Assembly (NCBI GenBank): GCA_900660155.1
Contig: CABFPE010000436.1
Location: 391,806 to 416,208 of the forward strand
DNA: 24,403 nucleotides
Reading direction: 5' to 3'
Source of the DNA: Hofstenia miamia
Lineage: Eukaryota; Xenacoelomorpha; Acoela; Hofsteniidae
The notes below the pieces were generated by a model. The model ran no database searches. It saw nothing but the letters and a program-made list of their open reading frames with translations, and was not told the origin of the DNA. The translations under genes were made by a program, and so were the position numbers. Shown one piece after another: positions 1 to 9,240 of this stretch. Each line of letters opens with the position of its first letter. The stretch's first letter is position 1.

Positions 1-619
1 ACCTAAGCCTAAGCAGCCATTATTAAGGCTGACTAAGAATCTATGTTTCCCGTTGGCCGTAAGCATTAGCAAGCTAATGCCCATCTTCCACAGTTTTTGT
101 CTGGCATTGATGAGCTCCCTTTGCAATAGCAGGGCTGCGTGTTGTGCACATGACACAGTATGAGTTTGTCTAGTTTACTGATACTAACCGCTTCTGCCGC
201 TAAAATAGTTTAAAAATAGATTGAACTGCTTATTGTAGCAAAACAAAGTGTTATAATGATTTTGATTTATAACATGTTATTCATCGTTAATTGTCCGCCC
301 CTTACAGTTAACCGTAATCACGTCGTTTGCAATGATATTAAATTTGAGAAAGGATATCTTATTTCATTACATACGCGACGCAGGTTTGGGAAAAACGTGT
401 CAACTTATTTTCAATAATTGCATATTTGAGAGTAAATAAAATAATATTATAAAGAATTTCCCACACGTGGCGCAGGTTTGATAGAACACGTCATCACAGT
501 TTTCTATGATAGGTTCCATGATTCAGGATTGTATATAAATATATTTAAATATATTTTTTGAAAAAAAATATTTTATTTCAAATTATGAAAAATAAATTAA
601 ACAATTTTCAAAAAGGTTT
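1..619. other. Non-coding flank, no gene seen
   Basis: I see no reading frame of useful length and no RNA gene in this stretch. It holds the two short direct repeats listed separately. The last ~100 bases before the MITE are extremely AT-rich. Confidence 0.6.
373..492 (+). repeat. Pair of ~30-bp direct repeats
   Basis: Positions 373-402 and 464-492 share the pattern ACGYGRCGCAGGTTTG followed by GAWAGAA/GAAAAA and ACGT. They are about 91 bases apart and CpG-rich against an AT-rich background. Each unit is preceded by ATTTC plus a short run. They could be a decayed minisatellite or paired protein-binding sites; nothing in the sequence decides between these. Confidence 0.45.
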
Positions 620-698
620 TTAAGAGCCGTTACACCTCTCGAACAACCCATTTTTGACAGAAACCAAAAAAACCAAATCGTCGCAATTAAACAATTTG

Positions 699-723
699 AT
701 TGGCTAATATTAATATATAAAAT
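699..723 (+). promoter_or_regulatory. CCAAT (inverted) and TATA boxes inside MITE
   Basis: ATTGG (inverted CCAAT) lies at 699-703 and TATATAAAAT at 714-723. They are about 52 bases upstream of the ATG at 775, so a start site near 745 would leave a leader of about 30 bases. The spacing is that of a compact RNA polymerase II core promoter. In DNA this AT-rich a TATA match alone is weak. Its position relative to the cysteine-rich frame is what makes it notable. Confidence 0.4.
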
Positions 724-774
724 AAACCTGTCGCAAGAAGTTCATTTTTGAAAATTTTCATCCAAGCCGAAGTT

Positions 775-924
775 ATGGTAGAATTGTCGTGTAACTGCAG
801 AAAAGGTAGATGTGTCCGTTGTAGTGGGTGTTATAGATGTGGATGCACTTGTGAGAAACTTTTCGAAAAATTAACTTTTTTTAGAATTTCAAATTGTTTC
901 GAGGGTTTTAGATGTATACCTTAA
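775..924 (+). CDS. 49-aa cysteine-rich peptide frame within MITE
   Basis: I do not recognise this protein. The frame runs ATG to TAA and encodes 49 residues. Nine cysteines fall within residues 6-26, in the spacing CxCx4CxxCxxCxxCxCxC, with the core read as CNCRKGRCVRC followed by SGCYRCGCTC. Two more cysteines follow at 41 and 47. The cluster is basic and looks metal-binding; CNCRKGRC faintly recalls the CXC (tesmin) zinc motif. The same frame is open upstream to about 721 without another ATG, so the peptide could instead be a remnant exon of a larger parental transposon protein. A GTGAGA...TTTTTTTAG segment (about 34 bases, from roughly 852) resembles a tiny intron; removing it would end the protein just after the cysteine cluster. 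CCAAT and TATA boxes lie just upstream. Whether it is expressed is unknown. Confidence 0.4.
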   Translation: MVELSCNCRKGRCVRCSGCYRCGCTCEKLFEKLTFFRISNCFEGFRCIP

Positions 925-1065
925 AACCTATCAACACGGTTTAGTTCTTACTGACACTTCGATTTAAAATTATCTGTCATCTGGTAGGAAAAATGGGTTG
1001 GCCGAGAGGTGTAACGGCTCTTAAATAATATATTTTGGTTACTAAATATTACGACATATATTTTC

Positions 1066-2220
1066 AATGAACGTGCATTGCAATTATATACAGTTTACGG
1101 GTTTAGTTAGTTCTACGTAATCCCATATATTCCTGTCTGTTGTAAAGTAAATAATAAAATTGTATTTGAACTAGATTTGCAAGTAATTTCCAAATTGTCA
1201 TATTTATTTCGTCTGAAGATGCAAATAAAAAACATAGGATAATGACAATTTGTGTTTATCCTAATTGGTTGTGAGGTGACGCACATTGCGTTGTCTCCTC
1301 ATAATATATTATATAATCATAATACGTAAACATCACAACTTTCAATTTATATTTGTTTAAAGCAATGCTTATTTCTTACTAATCAAATTAGAATTAATTT
1401 GTTCTTGTCAGCGGATCAGATCAGGTGATTCAAGTTTACTCAGCAAATGTGACTGAAATAAGAACTTAAGCATACTGTGTTGACATTCATTCCATCAACC
1501 ACTTTTTACAAACGAAAACCTGATGATGCAAGTGAAATAGAATTGACATATGTCATATTGAAAATATAAAGAATAGTTCTAATGTAAGTTCATTGTGTGG
1601 AAAAACCATTAGCAAACATTATGTGTATTCTATAGTTAATATATGCAAAATCAAATTACTGCAATGGAACATTTTCAGTAAGCGTTTTGGTGCATAATAG
1701 ATATTTTTACTAAATATTTTGTACTTTTTGCCTACAAAATAGTCAAAAATTGTCTATTAAAAATAGAATTTTGGGCCCCAATTTTTGCTATATTTTTATA
1801 ATTACTTTTGTTATTTCGATATGTTGGGACTCCAAGAGGCTTCAAATTAAATACGCGGGGACCCAAGTTTGTTTGAAATTCCTTTATTTCTATTTTTAGA
1901 GAATAAAAAATGTTATTGCAATTTGGGGGCAGGTGCGGCAGCATCTTTTCACTGACTGTTTGTCATGATTATTGGGAGTTCATTTTGGCAAACATCCGCA
2001 TAGTTTGTCGTTGTATACTCTGAAAAATATTCTATAAGTTAGAATAACCCTACTTTTTTTTAAAAGATCGCTTTACGTTATTGAGGTATTGTAAGATATT
2101 TAAATAATTTGTCAAACATCAACATAAGCGATTGCACCTATTAACGTTTACTGGAAAACAAATTTAACATGAATGCTGATTGCTGAATTATAATCACTCT
2201 AAATTCCAATAAACATGAGA
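1066..2220 (+). repeat. Direct duplication A, copy 1
   Basis: This segment recurs at 2222-3337 in the same orientation. The two copies differ by scattered substitutions and by indels: about 10 extra bases near 2269 in copy 2, and about 48 extra bases near 1310-1370 in copy 1. Copy 1 stops at the single N at 2221, and copy 2 starts immediately after it. This is the pattern expected when two overlapping contig ends from different haplotypes are joined. The content is non-coding; a 70-codon minus-strand frame at 1732-1944 is not recognisable. Confidence 0.9.
1753..1834 (+). repeat. Dispersed repeat core with CCAATTTTTGCTAT motif
   Basis: The stretch from TCTATTAAA through CCAATTTTTGCTAT to a G-rich GGGACTCC/GGGGTCTC end resembles 17663-17743 in the same orientation. 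The assembly duplications repeat both, at 2870-2951 and 18548-18628. Short G-runs next to CCAA recur around each copy. It looks like an old dispersed repeat family of unknown class. The match is strongest over about 20 bases and looser elsewhere. Confidence 0.4.
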
Positions 2221-2221
2221 N
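2221..2221. other. Ambiguous base at duplication junction (likely gap)
   Basis: A single N lies exactly between the two copies of duplication A. The same arrangement occurs at 18097, so both are best read as placeholder gaps between overlapping contigs. Confidence 0.8.
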
Positions 2222-3337
2222 AATGAACTTGCTTTGAAATATATACAGTTTACGGGTTTAGTTAGTTCCGGGTTAATCTATTTAATCCCATATATTCCTG
2301 TCTGTTGTAAAGTAAATAATAAAATTGTATTTGAACTAGATTTGCAAGTAATTTCCAAATTTTCATATTTATTTCGTCTGAAGATGCAAATAAAAAACAT
2401 TGGATAATGACAATTTGTGTTTTTCCTGATTGGTTGTGAGGTGACGCAAAATTCGTTGTCTTCTCATAATAAATTTTATAATTATAATTTTTTTACTTAA
2501 CAAATTAGAATTAATTTGTTCTTGTCAGCGGATCAGATCAGGTGATTCAAGTTTACTCAGCAAATGTGACTGAAATAAGAACTTTAGCATACTGTGTTGA
2601 CATTCATTCCATCAACCACTTTTTACAAACGAAAACCTTATGATTCAAGTGATATCAAATTGACAAATGTCATATTGAAAATATAAAGAATAGTTCTAAT
2701 GTAAGTTCATTGTGTGGAAAAACCATTAGCAAACATTATGTGTATTCCATAGTTAATATATGCAAAATCAAATTACTGCAATGGAACATTTTCAGTAAGC
2801 GTTTTGGTGCATAATAGATATTTTTACTAAATATTTTGTACTTTTTGCCTACAAAATAGTTAAAAATTGTCTATTAAAAATAGAATTTTGGGCCCCAATT
2901 TTTGCTATATTTTTATAATTACTTTTGTTATTTCGATATGTTGGGACTCCAAGAGGCTTCAAATTAAATACGCGGGGACCCAAGTTTGTTTGAAATTCCT
3001 TTATTTCTATTTTTAGAGAATAAAAAATGTTATTGCAATTTGGGGGCAGGTGCGGCAGCATCTTTTCACTGACTGTTTGTCATGATTATTGGGAGTTCAT
3101 TTTGGCAAACATCCGCATAGTTTGTCGTTGTATACTCTGAAAAATATTCTATAAGTTAGAATAACCCTACTTTTTTTTAAAAGATCGCTTTACGTTATTG
3201 AGGTATTGTAAGATATTTAAATAATTTGTCAAACATCAAAATAAGCGATTGCACCTATTAACGTTTACTGGAAAACAAATTTAACATGAATGCTGATTGC
3301 TGAATTACAATCACTCTAAATTCCAATAAACATGAGA
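2222..3337 (+). repeat. Direct duplication A, copy 2
   Basis: This is the second copy of 1066-2220. It ends at CATGAGA (3337), exactly where copy 1 meets the N, after which unique sequence begins. From about 2540 onward the two copies are nearly identical at a constant offset of 1117. The first 300 bases hold most of the indels. Confidence 0.9.
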
Positions 3338-6300
3338 AAAAGCAGCTTTAGAGAATAACATTTATCGGTTTTAGGAAAAACTAAATAGTCCAGATTAAAG
3401 CAAAATACGGCATACTAAACATTTCAGCATTTCTTATCAGCGCTACACGTTAATTCAGTAAAATGCATGCAGTGCATAAATCACGTGGCGACAAAATTAA
3501 AAATTGGAAGCCAAATAGGTTTATAAAACCTTGGTTTCTAAATTGTATTATAATTTAATGCATTTAGGAATTGTGCAAAAATGTTTAAATTATCCAACCT
3601 TTACAAATTTTCATTAGGTACACAAACGTCCAGTTGAAATTGTAAATGACTAATTTGGAAGGATTGACTAGTCAAAATTACGTAAAAACGTTATTTCCAT
3701 TCTTAATGCAATAATATGATATGCTACAAGGTGACTTCGCTAGCCATATGACATCTTCCCTGGAAGATAAATGGCCGGAACAAAAGTGTAAGTATATGAG
3801 CTGTGATCTTACATGCTGAAAACGAAAATTTTCTGTATTCAGGACTTGAAGTTTTGGGTGTTTGAAAGTTTTCCACATTTCAATATACCGAAACGGGGCA
3901 AAATTTATTACAAGTCGAGAGATGTGGAGGTTCGTAATGAAAATTCTGTTCAGCCTAGTAGCGAAAACCTTGTTTGCTAAAATACCATTCAGCGGTAGGT
4001 GAGCCTCATCAGTACTCAGAACTGCTTTTGTCGGAATCTGTTTAAAAATATCTCACATACGACTTTATGATTTTGATGGTCCGCCTCCTTTCTTTTTTAA
4101 AGAATCATCCTCAAACGTTGGATTGATATGCATAGTGAAATGCTATACATAAGAACAGGAGTATAGATGTTCTTGCTACTGCTACATATTCTGGAGTTCT
4201 AACTGTCCTAGGTCCCCAATATTTTCTTTTCAATGTGTGGTCAGCTACTTTAAGGTTAGACATTAAAAGCAGAATTGTATTCCGGTATGAAATAGGTTTA
4301 TTTTGACTTAACGCAAAGCTATTAAAGATCTTGTTGTTTTCATAACATTAAATGAGTTGTAACATAGTAGTAATCAATTGCTATTTAAAATGGCATTCAA
4401 AAATAGGTTTAATATGTAATCCTAATAACGTAAAAAGTGAATCGTGTATTCAAAAGCCAGTATTGCTAAATTAATCCTTCACTCATAAAAAAAAACCTTA
4501 CAATAAAACAGGTCAAGCTAGTAACCTAGATTTTCCTCAATTACATTAAACTTACAAACAGCTTTATTAACATTAGCGAACAAGCCTATAAATAAATTTT
4601 GAAATTCTTGGCTGTGCATACACATCGGGGTTACTGTTCTCCTATGAAATGAACAAAATTTGTGCTAAAAATTATTCATTTGTCCGAAGAATTCACTTAT
4701 TTCAATGAAAATACGACTTTTGTAAAAAAATTGAAATTCTTCCCTAGAAGCCATGGCAGCAACAACTAACCCTATTTCGGTTAATGTAAATAAATAACAC
4801 AAGTCCCTATGACGTGCACAGCCACATCTAGCGCAGGGATCAGAATCTTGAGACAGAGGAGACCATTCTCTATCATGTGAGGTCTTCAGTTTTAAGATAT
4901 CTTTATTATTTAGCGAGTTATGAGCCTTTAAAATTTGATTCGAAGAAAAAGTCACAACAGATTTTAAACCAAATAAATTCCTAGTCAATATATTATTAAC
5001 TTACTCCCTAAATACAAATAAAATATTGCTACGTATCTAAAAATTGTAGACCTTTATTGGAGACAAAATTAACGATTCCAACAGCTCAACTGTGCTTGAA
5101 AACAATTGTCAATTTCCAATAATGTATTGAACTGAGGGGGAGGGGGTTGTGTTTGGTGCAATATTGATTTATTGACGTCTATAATAATCAAATATTAACA
5201 ATTACACTGTGCGACATAAAATTTAGTTGATTTATTTTTTCCACAGATTTCAGTCAATTTAGGACGAGAATTATGAATTTGAATGCCATTTTACAGACAA
5301 AACCATACTTTTGAGTAATTTGTATTCTAAATTTTAGAAAGCATTTCCTTTGTTCAGTTGTCTACGACTATACGTAGCATTGGGACATTGAATTTAAACC
5401 TTCCCTGCTACTCATTTCCAAGAATAACCTCATTTTCACTAATTTGATGTGTCACATTGGGTGTCACAATAAGGAAAGAATTTTTTGCTATACTTTCATA
5501 CTCCTTGCATACTACATAACTCTGCACTGTGTTTATGAAAACATTATTCATGCTTTCTACTAAATGCAAGATCTGTGTGAATTCTTTCTGTTACATTTGT
5601 GAATATTGTATTCTGAAAAATCAAACCTTTGTAAATATAGTGGTGAGGTAAAACATATTCTGAAGCATATGAAGTATTTTTAGGAATATAGCGTTTATCA
5701 GGATATTGGATCTTGACACCCAAGCAATATATTTTTAGCTATTTGCAGATCAACAGCCTTTGCCATTTGCTATTCTCATGTTTGGCCTGAATTGAAAAAC
5801 CAATATAGTGACAGTTGTTTTTATCTATGAATAAGTGGTTTTCTCATATATACTACAATCAACACAACTCTTGAGCCTGCACTTCACAGGATTGACCTCG
5901 AACACATAAGTGTCCTGATTGCATCGTATGTATGTCTAATCTACAAAAAATCTTCAAGGAACAAGTGAGCCAATCGAAATAAATTCTCAGGATCCCCATT
6001 ATTCTTGTTATATCGAAGAGAGGGAATTTTGTCAGGAATGTCTACAAAACTTCATTTTCATAAGTGTCAATTGAATGCTTTTCCTGAAAATTTACACTAA
6101 CTATTCAAGAGACTCATTTAGGAGTGTGTATATGTTTAGAATATATTGAAATCTGCGGGAAATGATACTTTGGGAGCATAGTTTGGCCTATATAACTTCT
6201 GTAGGTTCACATAAATGAAAACAATCCATTTATTAGTAATTTACTCAGTAAAGAAAAGTTTGTTGTAAAGCTAAGAGTCTTAAAAGAATCTCAATTAAGG

Positions 6301-7068
6301 GTAATTTGAAAACGATCCAACTTAGACTATATTTTGGCCTCATGGCTTTTGGATAAATACGAAACATTTGCATATATTAAAATCAAAATACAATTAGATG
6401 CTTGTGAAGAATTATAAAAGTAATTTGAGGATTTTTGGTGTCTCCATCAGAATACAATTTCATGATAATTCCTAAAGTATCATTTCTACTAAAAAAAATG
6501 ACCTCAAATTCGTTTTTAGCAACATCAAATTGACCAGAAACACCGAAAAAGTACTCAATTAAGAAAAAAATATTTTTTATCACACAGTGTTATTAGATAT
6601 ATTAACTGAAAATAACAGATTAAACTGAAACTAAAATATTTAAACTGAAATAACTTCAAACTAAGATTTTAAAAAGGGGAAATAACATGTAGCTGTATAT
6701 CCATCAAAATATCCCTTATTCCTCAATTCACTACATTTTGTTACACCAGTAAAACAAAGTGAAGCAGAAGATTTAGTTCATAGCACCAACTAGAAATAAA
6801 TTTTAAGAAAAGCAAATTTATACTAATAGAATGATAGTAAACGTCATTCATTATGGTTGACGGCCAAAATGAAATGCGGTACATCGTGCGCATTATGGCG
6901 ATTGCAAATTGTACTTATTCATTCTTTCAAAAACTAGTGTCCAAAAGTGTTTCGGATGTTAAACACCAATAGCTATAGCAGGTAGAAAGATGAAAAAATT
7001 GTTTCAAGGTGAATATATATATACATATATACGTATTTGACGATAAATAATTTGGTGATGTGTATATC

Positions 7069-7101
7069 TGGTGCTAAATTAAATGTATATATTTAGCGCC
7101 A
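7069..7101. repeat. Short hairpin-forming inverted repeat
   Basis: TGGTGCTAAAT at 7069-7079 pairs with ATTTAGCGCCA at 7091-7101 across an 11-base loop, with one G-T wobble. TA-rich repeats surround it. No function is evident. Confidence 0.4.
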
Positions 7102-7301
7102 ATTATAACGTAATACCCAGAAATTTTTTTCACTCAAATATATTCTAAATTTTCTATGTGCGCATTAGCTACAATATCTTTACTTAAAAAATATAGGGTT
7201 GATAAAAAACTACTTTCTTCATACCAATTGATGACTGGTACAAACTATAATGGAAAAATTAAGAAATCGTGCTAAATAGTATTCAGCACTATTTGCAAAG
7301 G

Positions 7302-7322
7302 CTATATATATATATATATATA
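7302..7322. repeat. (TA)n microsatellite
   Basis: A run of about ten TA units, typical of AT-rich animal intergenic DNA. Confidence 0.8.
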
Positions 7323-8057
7323 TGTAAATATAACATATTCCCCTAAATCATGGCGCAGTTACCAAAGAATAGACGGTTTGATTACTAAAGTAAACAAAAA
7401 AAGTGCAAGAATGCTATAAACATTCAAAGTGTGAGAAAAAAACTGAATACAATCGCATCTTAATGTAGACATTCAGAATTGTGAGATGACTAAATATTTT
7501 TTTACATTCTTGTAATTTTCATTTTATTTTAAATCATAAACGCTGTATACTTGATGCGAGTACGAAATGCTGTGATTGTGAAGCCAAAGTAGAAATCAGG
7601 AAAAATGATCAATGAAATTTATAGACAATCTAAATTTATGTGACGCAAACAGAAAAATGAAAGCAATTAGTACACAAAAAAGTAATTAATGCTTATTAAA
7701 TAGAACTACACCACAATAAAGTTGAAAGTCTACAATGAATGAAATCAATAAAAGAAATTACATGTGCAAATATGTTAATAAAATACAGCCGACTTCATTC
7801 TCGACTTCAATAAAAAACCTGACCTTGACGTCATTAAAAACCCAATTTTAATAGCGTTTCTGATAACCATGAATTTTTAGGTGATAGTTAAAAAAGCAAT
7901 TAGCAACATCAATTGCACAAAACATGCATAGTTGAGAATCTATAATAAAAAAACAGAAAATGTTATACATTATATGGCATATAATGACATCATTGAATTT
8001 TGATAGAGTATTTGAAAAATAGAACAGAAAACCATCTCACTGTAAGAACTAAACACT

Positions 8058-8063
8058 TTTATT
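8058..8063 (-). terminator. Poly(A) signal AATAAA for PPP1R3-like gene
   Basis: TTTATT on the plus strand reads AATAAA on the minus strand. It lies about 120 bases past the stop codon of the minus-strand PPP1R3-like gene, which gives a plausible short 3' UTR ending near 8040. Confidence 0.6.
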
Positions 8064-8181
8064 GCAATTAATGGAATTCCAAATTTTAGTGTGCATTACA
8101 AAATGTAACTATCTACAAAATGTACAAAATTAACTCTCCAGAAATACGTGAAAGACACAATACTTAAGTGAAATAAAAAAA

Positions 8182-9168
8182 TTACCAATACGGTCGCTCC
8201 TGATCTATTGATATATTTTCACGCCAGTATGAAAACAATGTGGGGTCTTTGCTTTCGCCTGAGGGAGAAGCAATCGCTTGCCTTTGGTGTGGTGATAAAA
8301 CTGGCAGCAGGCAGTTAATGATAAAATTGTTACCAAAGTTGTTATCCCAGAATTCGGCATCATTAACAGAGAAACAAATGCAAAATTCAATAGACTGCCT
8401 GACACCGTTTGGTATTTCAAACTCGAAACGGAAGGTGTCGTAAGAACTGTGGCCGCTACTGTTCATGGTAAGAAAATAGGCAGGAAAATCACGCGAAGTC
8501 CTCCAGGAATCAAAACTACAACGAATAAATACCCGCTTTTCAAAGCCAATGTTTTTCACTTTAATCGTCCCGCTAACAGTATTGGGATTTTTAAAGAAAA
8601 TACTGTCCAAACTGACGTTTGTTTGGTTTAGCTTTTCGACAAAAGCCGCAAAGTCTTGCGATGGCTGTGGGAATCCGAATTCAAAATTGAACTGCTGTTC
8701 AGTTATTGAAAACTCGCGTTCAATAGATTTGAAGGAAAGCATAATTTCTTCGTTGTGATTAAATTCTTTAGATGTAACTAGACGTTGACCAACAGAGTCA
8801 GCAAAATATACTCTTTTTGAGTGACCATTATTGTCTGAGTTCGAGTGAGAAAGTTTAAGAATTCCAAAGCGTGGTTTTATTGCATTAGATGAATCAGTGA
8901 AATTGTCATCTTCTAGGATAAACCCCTCTGAAAAATCATTACACAAGGTCTCATCAACAAAGTTATCGATTTCGTTGGACCCAGAAAGGGGAGGATTTAG
9001 TTCGGTGTGTGTGATGCTGCTGAGGTATCTATGAAAACTTGAACATGCTGTTAAACCAATGTTTGGTGAGGTTGATAGAAGGGATGGCGAGGAGGAAATT
9101 TCGAATCCCCTATCAAATACTTGCTCCATTGAATGAGACAATCTTGGCCAAGGTGAAACAACGGTCAT
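8182..9168 (-). CDS. PP1 glycogen-targeting regulatory subunit (PPP1R3-like, CBM21)
   Basis: The 328-residue protein should tether protein phosphatase 1 to glycogen particles, where PP1 activates glycogen synthase and inactivates phosphorylase. The PP1-docking RVxF motif is RVYF at residues 119-122, inside KRVYFADSVGQRLV, which is characteristic of the family. The CBM21 glycogen-binding domain runs from about 164 (GFPQPSQDF) to 284. It includes GTIKVKNIGFEKRV (200-213), SFDSWRTSRDFPAY (218-231), DTFRFEFEIP (244-253) and the signature EFWDNNFGNNF (272-282). Vertebrate family members usually have Tyr at the last position of that signature. The length is close to vertebrate PPP1R3B-D (about 285-317). 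The N-terminal 110 residues are Ser/Asn-rich and look disordered. The start is the first Met after in-frame stops 40-45 bases upstream. AAATTTCAG, 10 bases before the ATG, could be a splice acceptor, so an upstream exon is possible. The domain best resembles PPP1R3B/C, but orthology to one vertebrate paralogue is not established. Confidence 0.93.
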   Translation of the reverse strand: MTVVSPWPRLSHSMEQVFDRGFEISSSPSLLSTSPNIGLTACSSFHRYLSSITHTELNPPLSGSNEIDNFVDETLCNDFSEGFILEDDNFTDSSNAIKPRFGILKLSHSNSDNNGHSKRVYFADSVGQRLVTSKEFNHNEEIMLSFKSIEREFSITEQQFNFEFGFPQPSQDFAAFVEKLNQTNVSLDSIFFKNPNTVSGTIKVKNIGFEKRVFIRCSFDSWRTSRDFPAYFLTMNSSGHSSYDTFRFEFEIPNGVRQSIEFCICFSVNDAEFWDNNFGNNFIINCLLPVLSPHQRQAIASPSGESKDPTLFSYWRENISIDQERPYW

Positions 9169-9210
9169 ATCAAGACACTGAAATTTGTTGATTCTGGAAG
9201 ACGACCGTCA

Positions 9211-9240
9211 TTAGACGACCACGTTACGGCTAAAATACAT
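9211..9240 (-). other. Possible 9-codon upstream ORF in leader
   Basis: On the minus strand an ATG at 9240-9238 opens a nine-codon frame (MYFSRNVVV) that ends in TAA, directly followed by TGA. It lies 42 bases upstream of the PPP1R3-like start. If the mRNA is unspliced here, it could damp translation. If AAATTTCAG just before the start is a real acceptor, this sequence would be intron instead. Confidence 0.25.

Larger units (their letters stand above)
620..1024. mobile_element. TTAA-flanked MITE with 32-bp inverted repeats
   Basis: The element spans 624-1020 (397 bp) and is flanked by TTAA at 620-623 and 1021-1024. The left end begins GAGCCGTTACACCTCTCG. The reverse complement of the right end begins with the same 18 bases. 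The match extends to about 32 bases with two mismatches, ending in CAACCCATTTTT. TTAA target duplications are typical of the piggyBac and Kolobok superfamilies. The termini differ from those of the piggyBac element at 13418-15607, so this is a different family. No transposase is present, so it would need one supplied in trans. A Tc1/mariner reading with a TA duplication cannot be fully excluded, because TTAA contains TA. Confidence 0.75.
3338..8040. other. Long non-coding region, no gene recognised
   Basis: No protein-like frame with recognisable homology is visible. The longest frame (minus, 4665-4988, 107 codons) has no known domain. A 26-codon plus-strand frame at 3922-4002 begins with a hydrophobic, signal-like segment and ends beside GTAGGTGAGC, which could be a splice donor; I do not trust it as a gene. 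Minor items are a TA-rich run at about 7013-7031, a (TA)n run at 7302-7322, a hairpin at 7069-7101, and a perfect TGACGTCA (CRE-type octamer) at 7826-7833. Confidence 0.55.

Noticed and set aside
1732-3061. Identical 70-codon minus-strand frames at 1732-1944 and 2849-3061
   Set aside because: Their conservation only reflects the assembly duplication. Composition is low-complexity and no domain is visible.
3922-4002. 26-codon frame with signal-peptide-like start and a nearby splice donor
   Set aside because: No convincing downstream exon could be found. A possible continuation at 4211 gives only a short unrecognisable peptide.
4665-4988. 107-codon minus-strand frame with CARCGCARHRDLC
   Set aside because: A few clustered Cys residues, but no known motif spacing, no clear start context and no flanking exon signals. 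Chance is the simplest explanation.
7826-7833. Perfect CRE octamer TGACGTCA near the PPP1R3-like gene
   Set aside because: It lies about 350 bases past the stop codon rather than upstream, and one octamer in 24 kb is not evidence of regulation.
8205-8758. Several 60-71 codon frames on both strands within 8205-8758
   Set aside because: They overlap the PPP1R3-like gene in other frames and have no domain; they are shadows.
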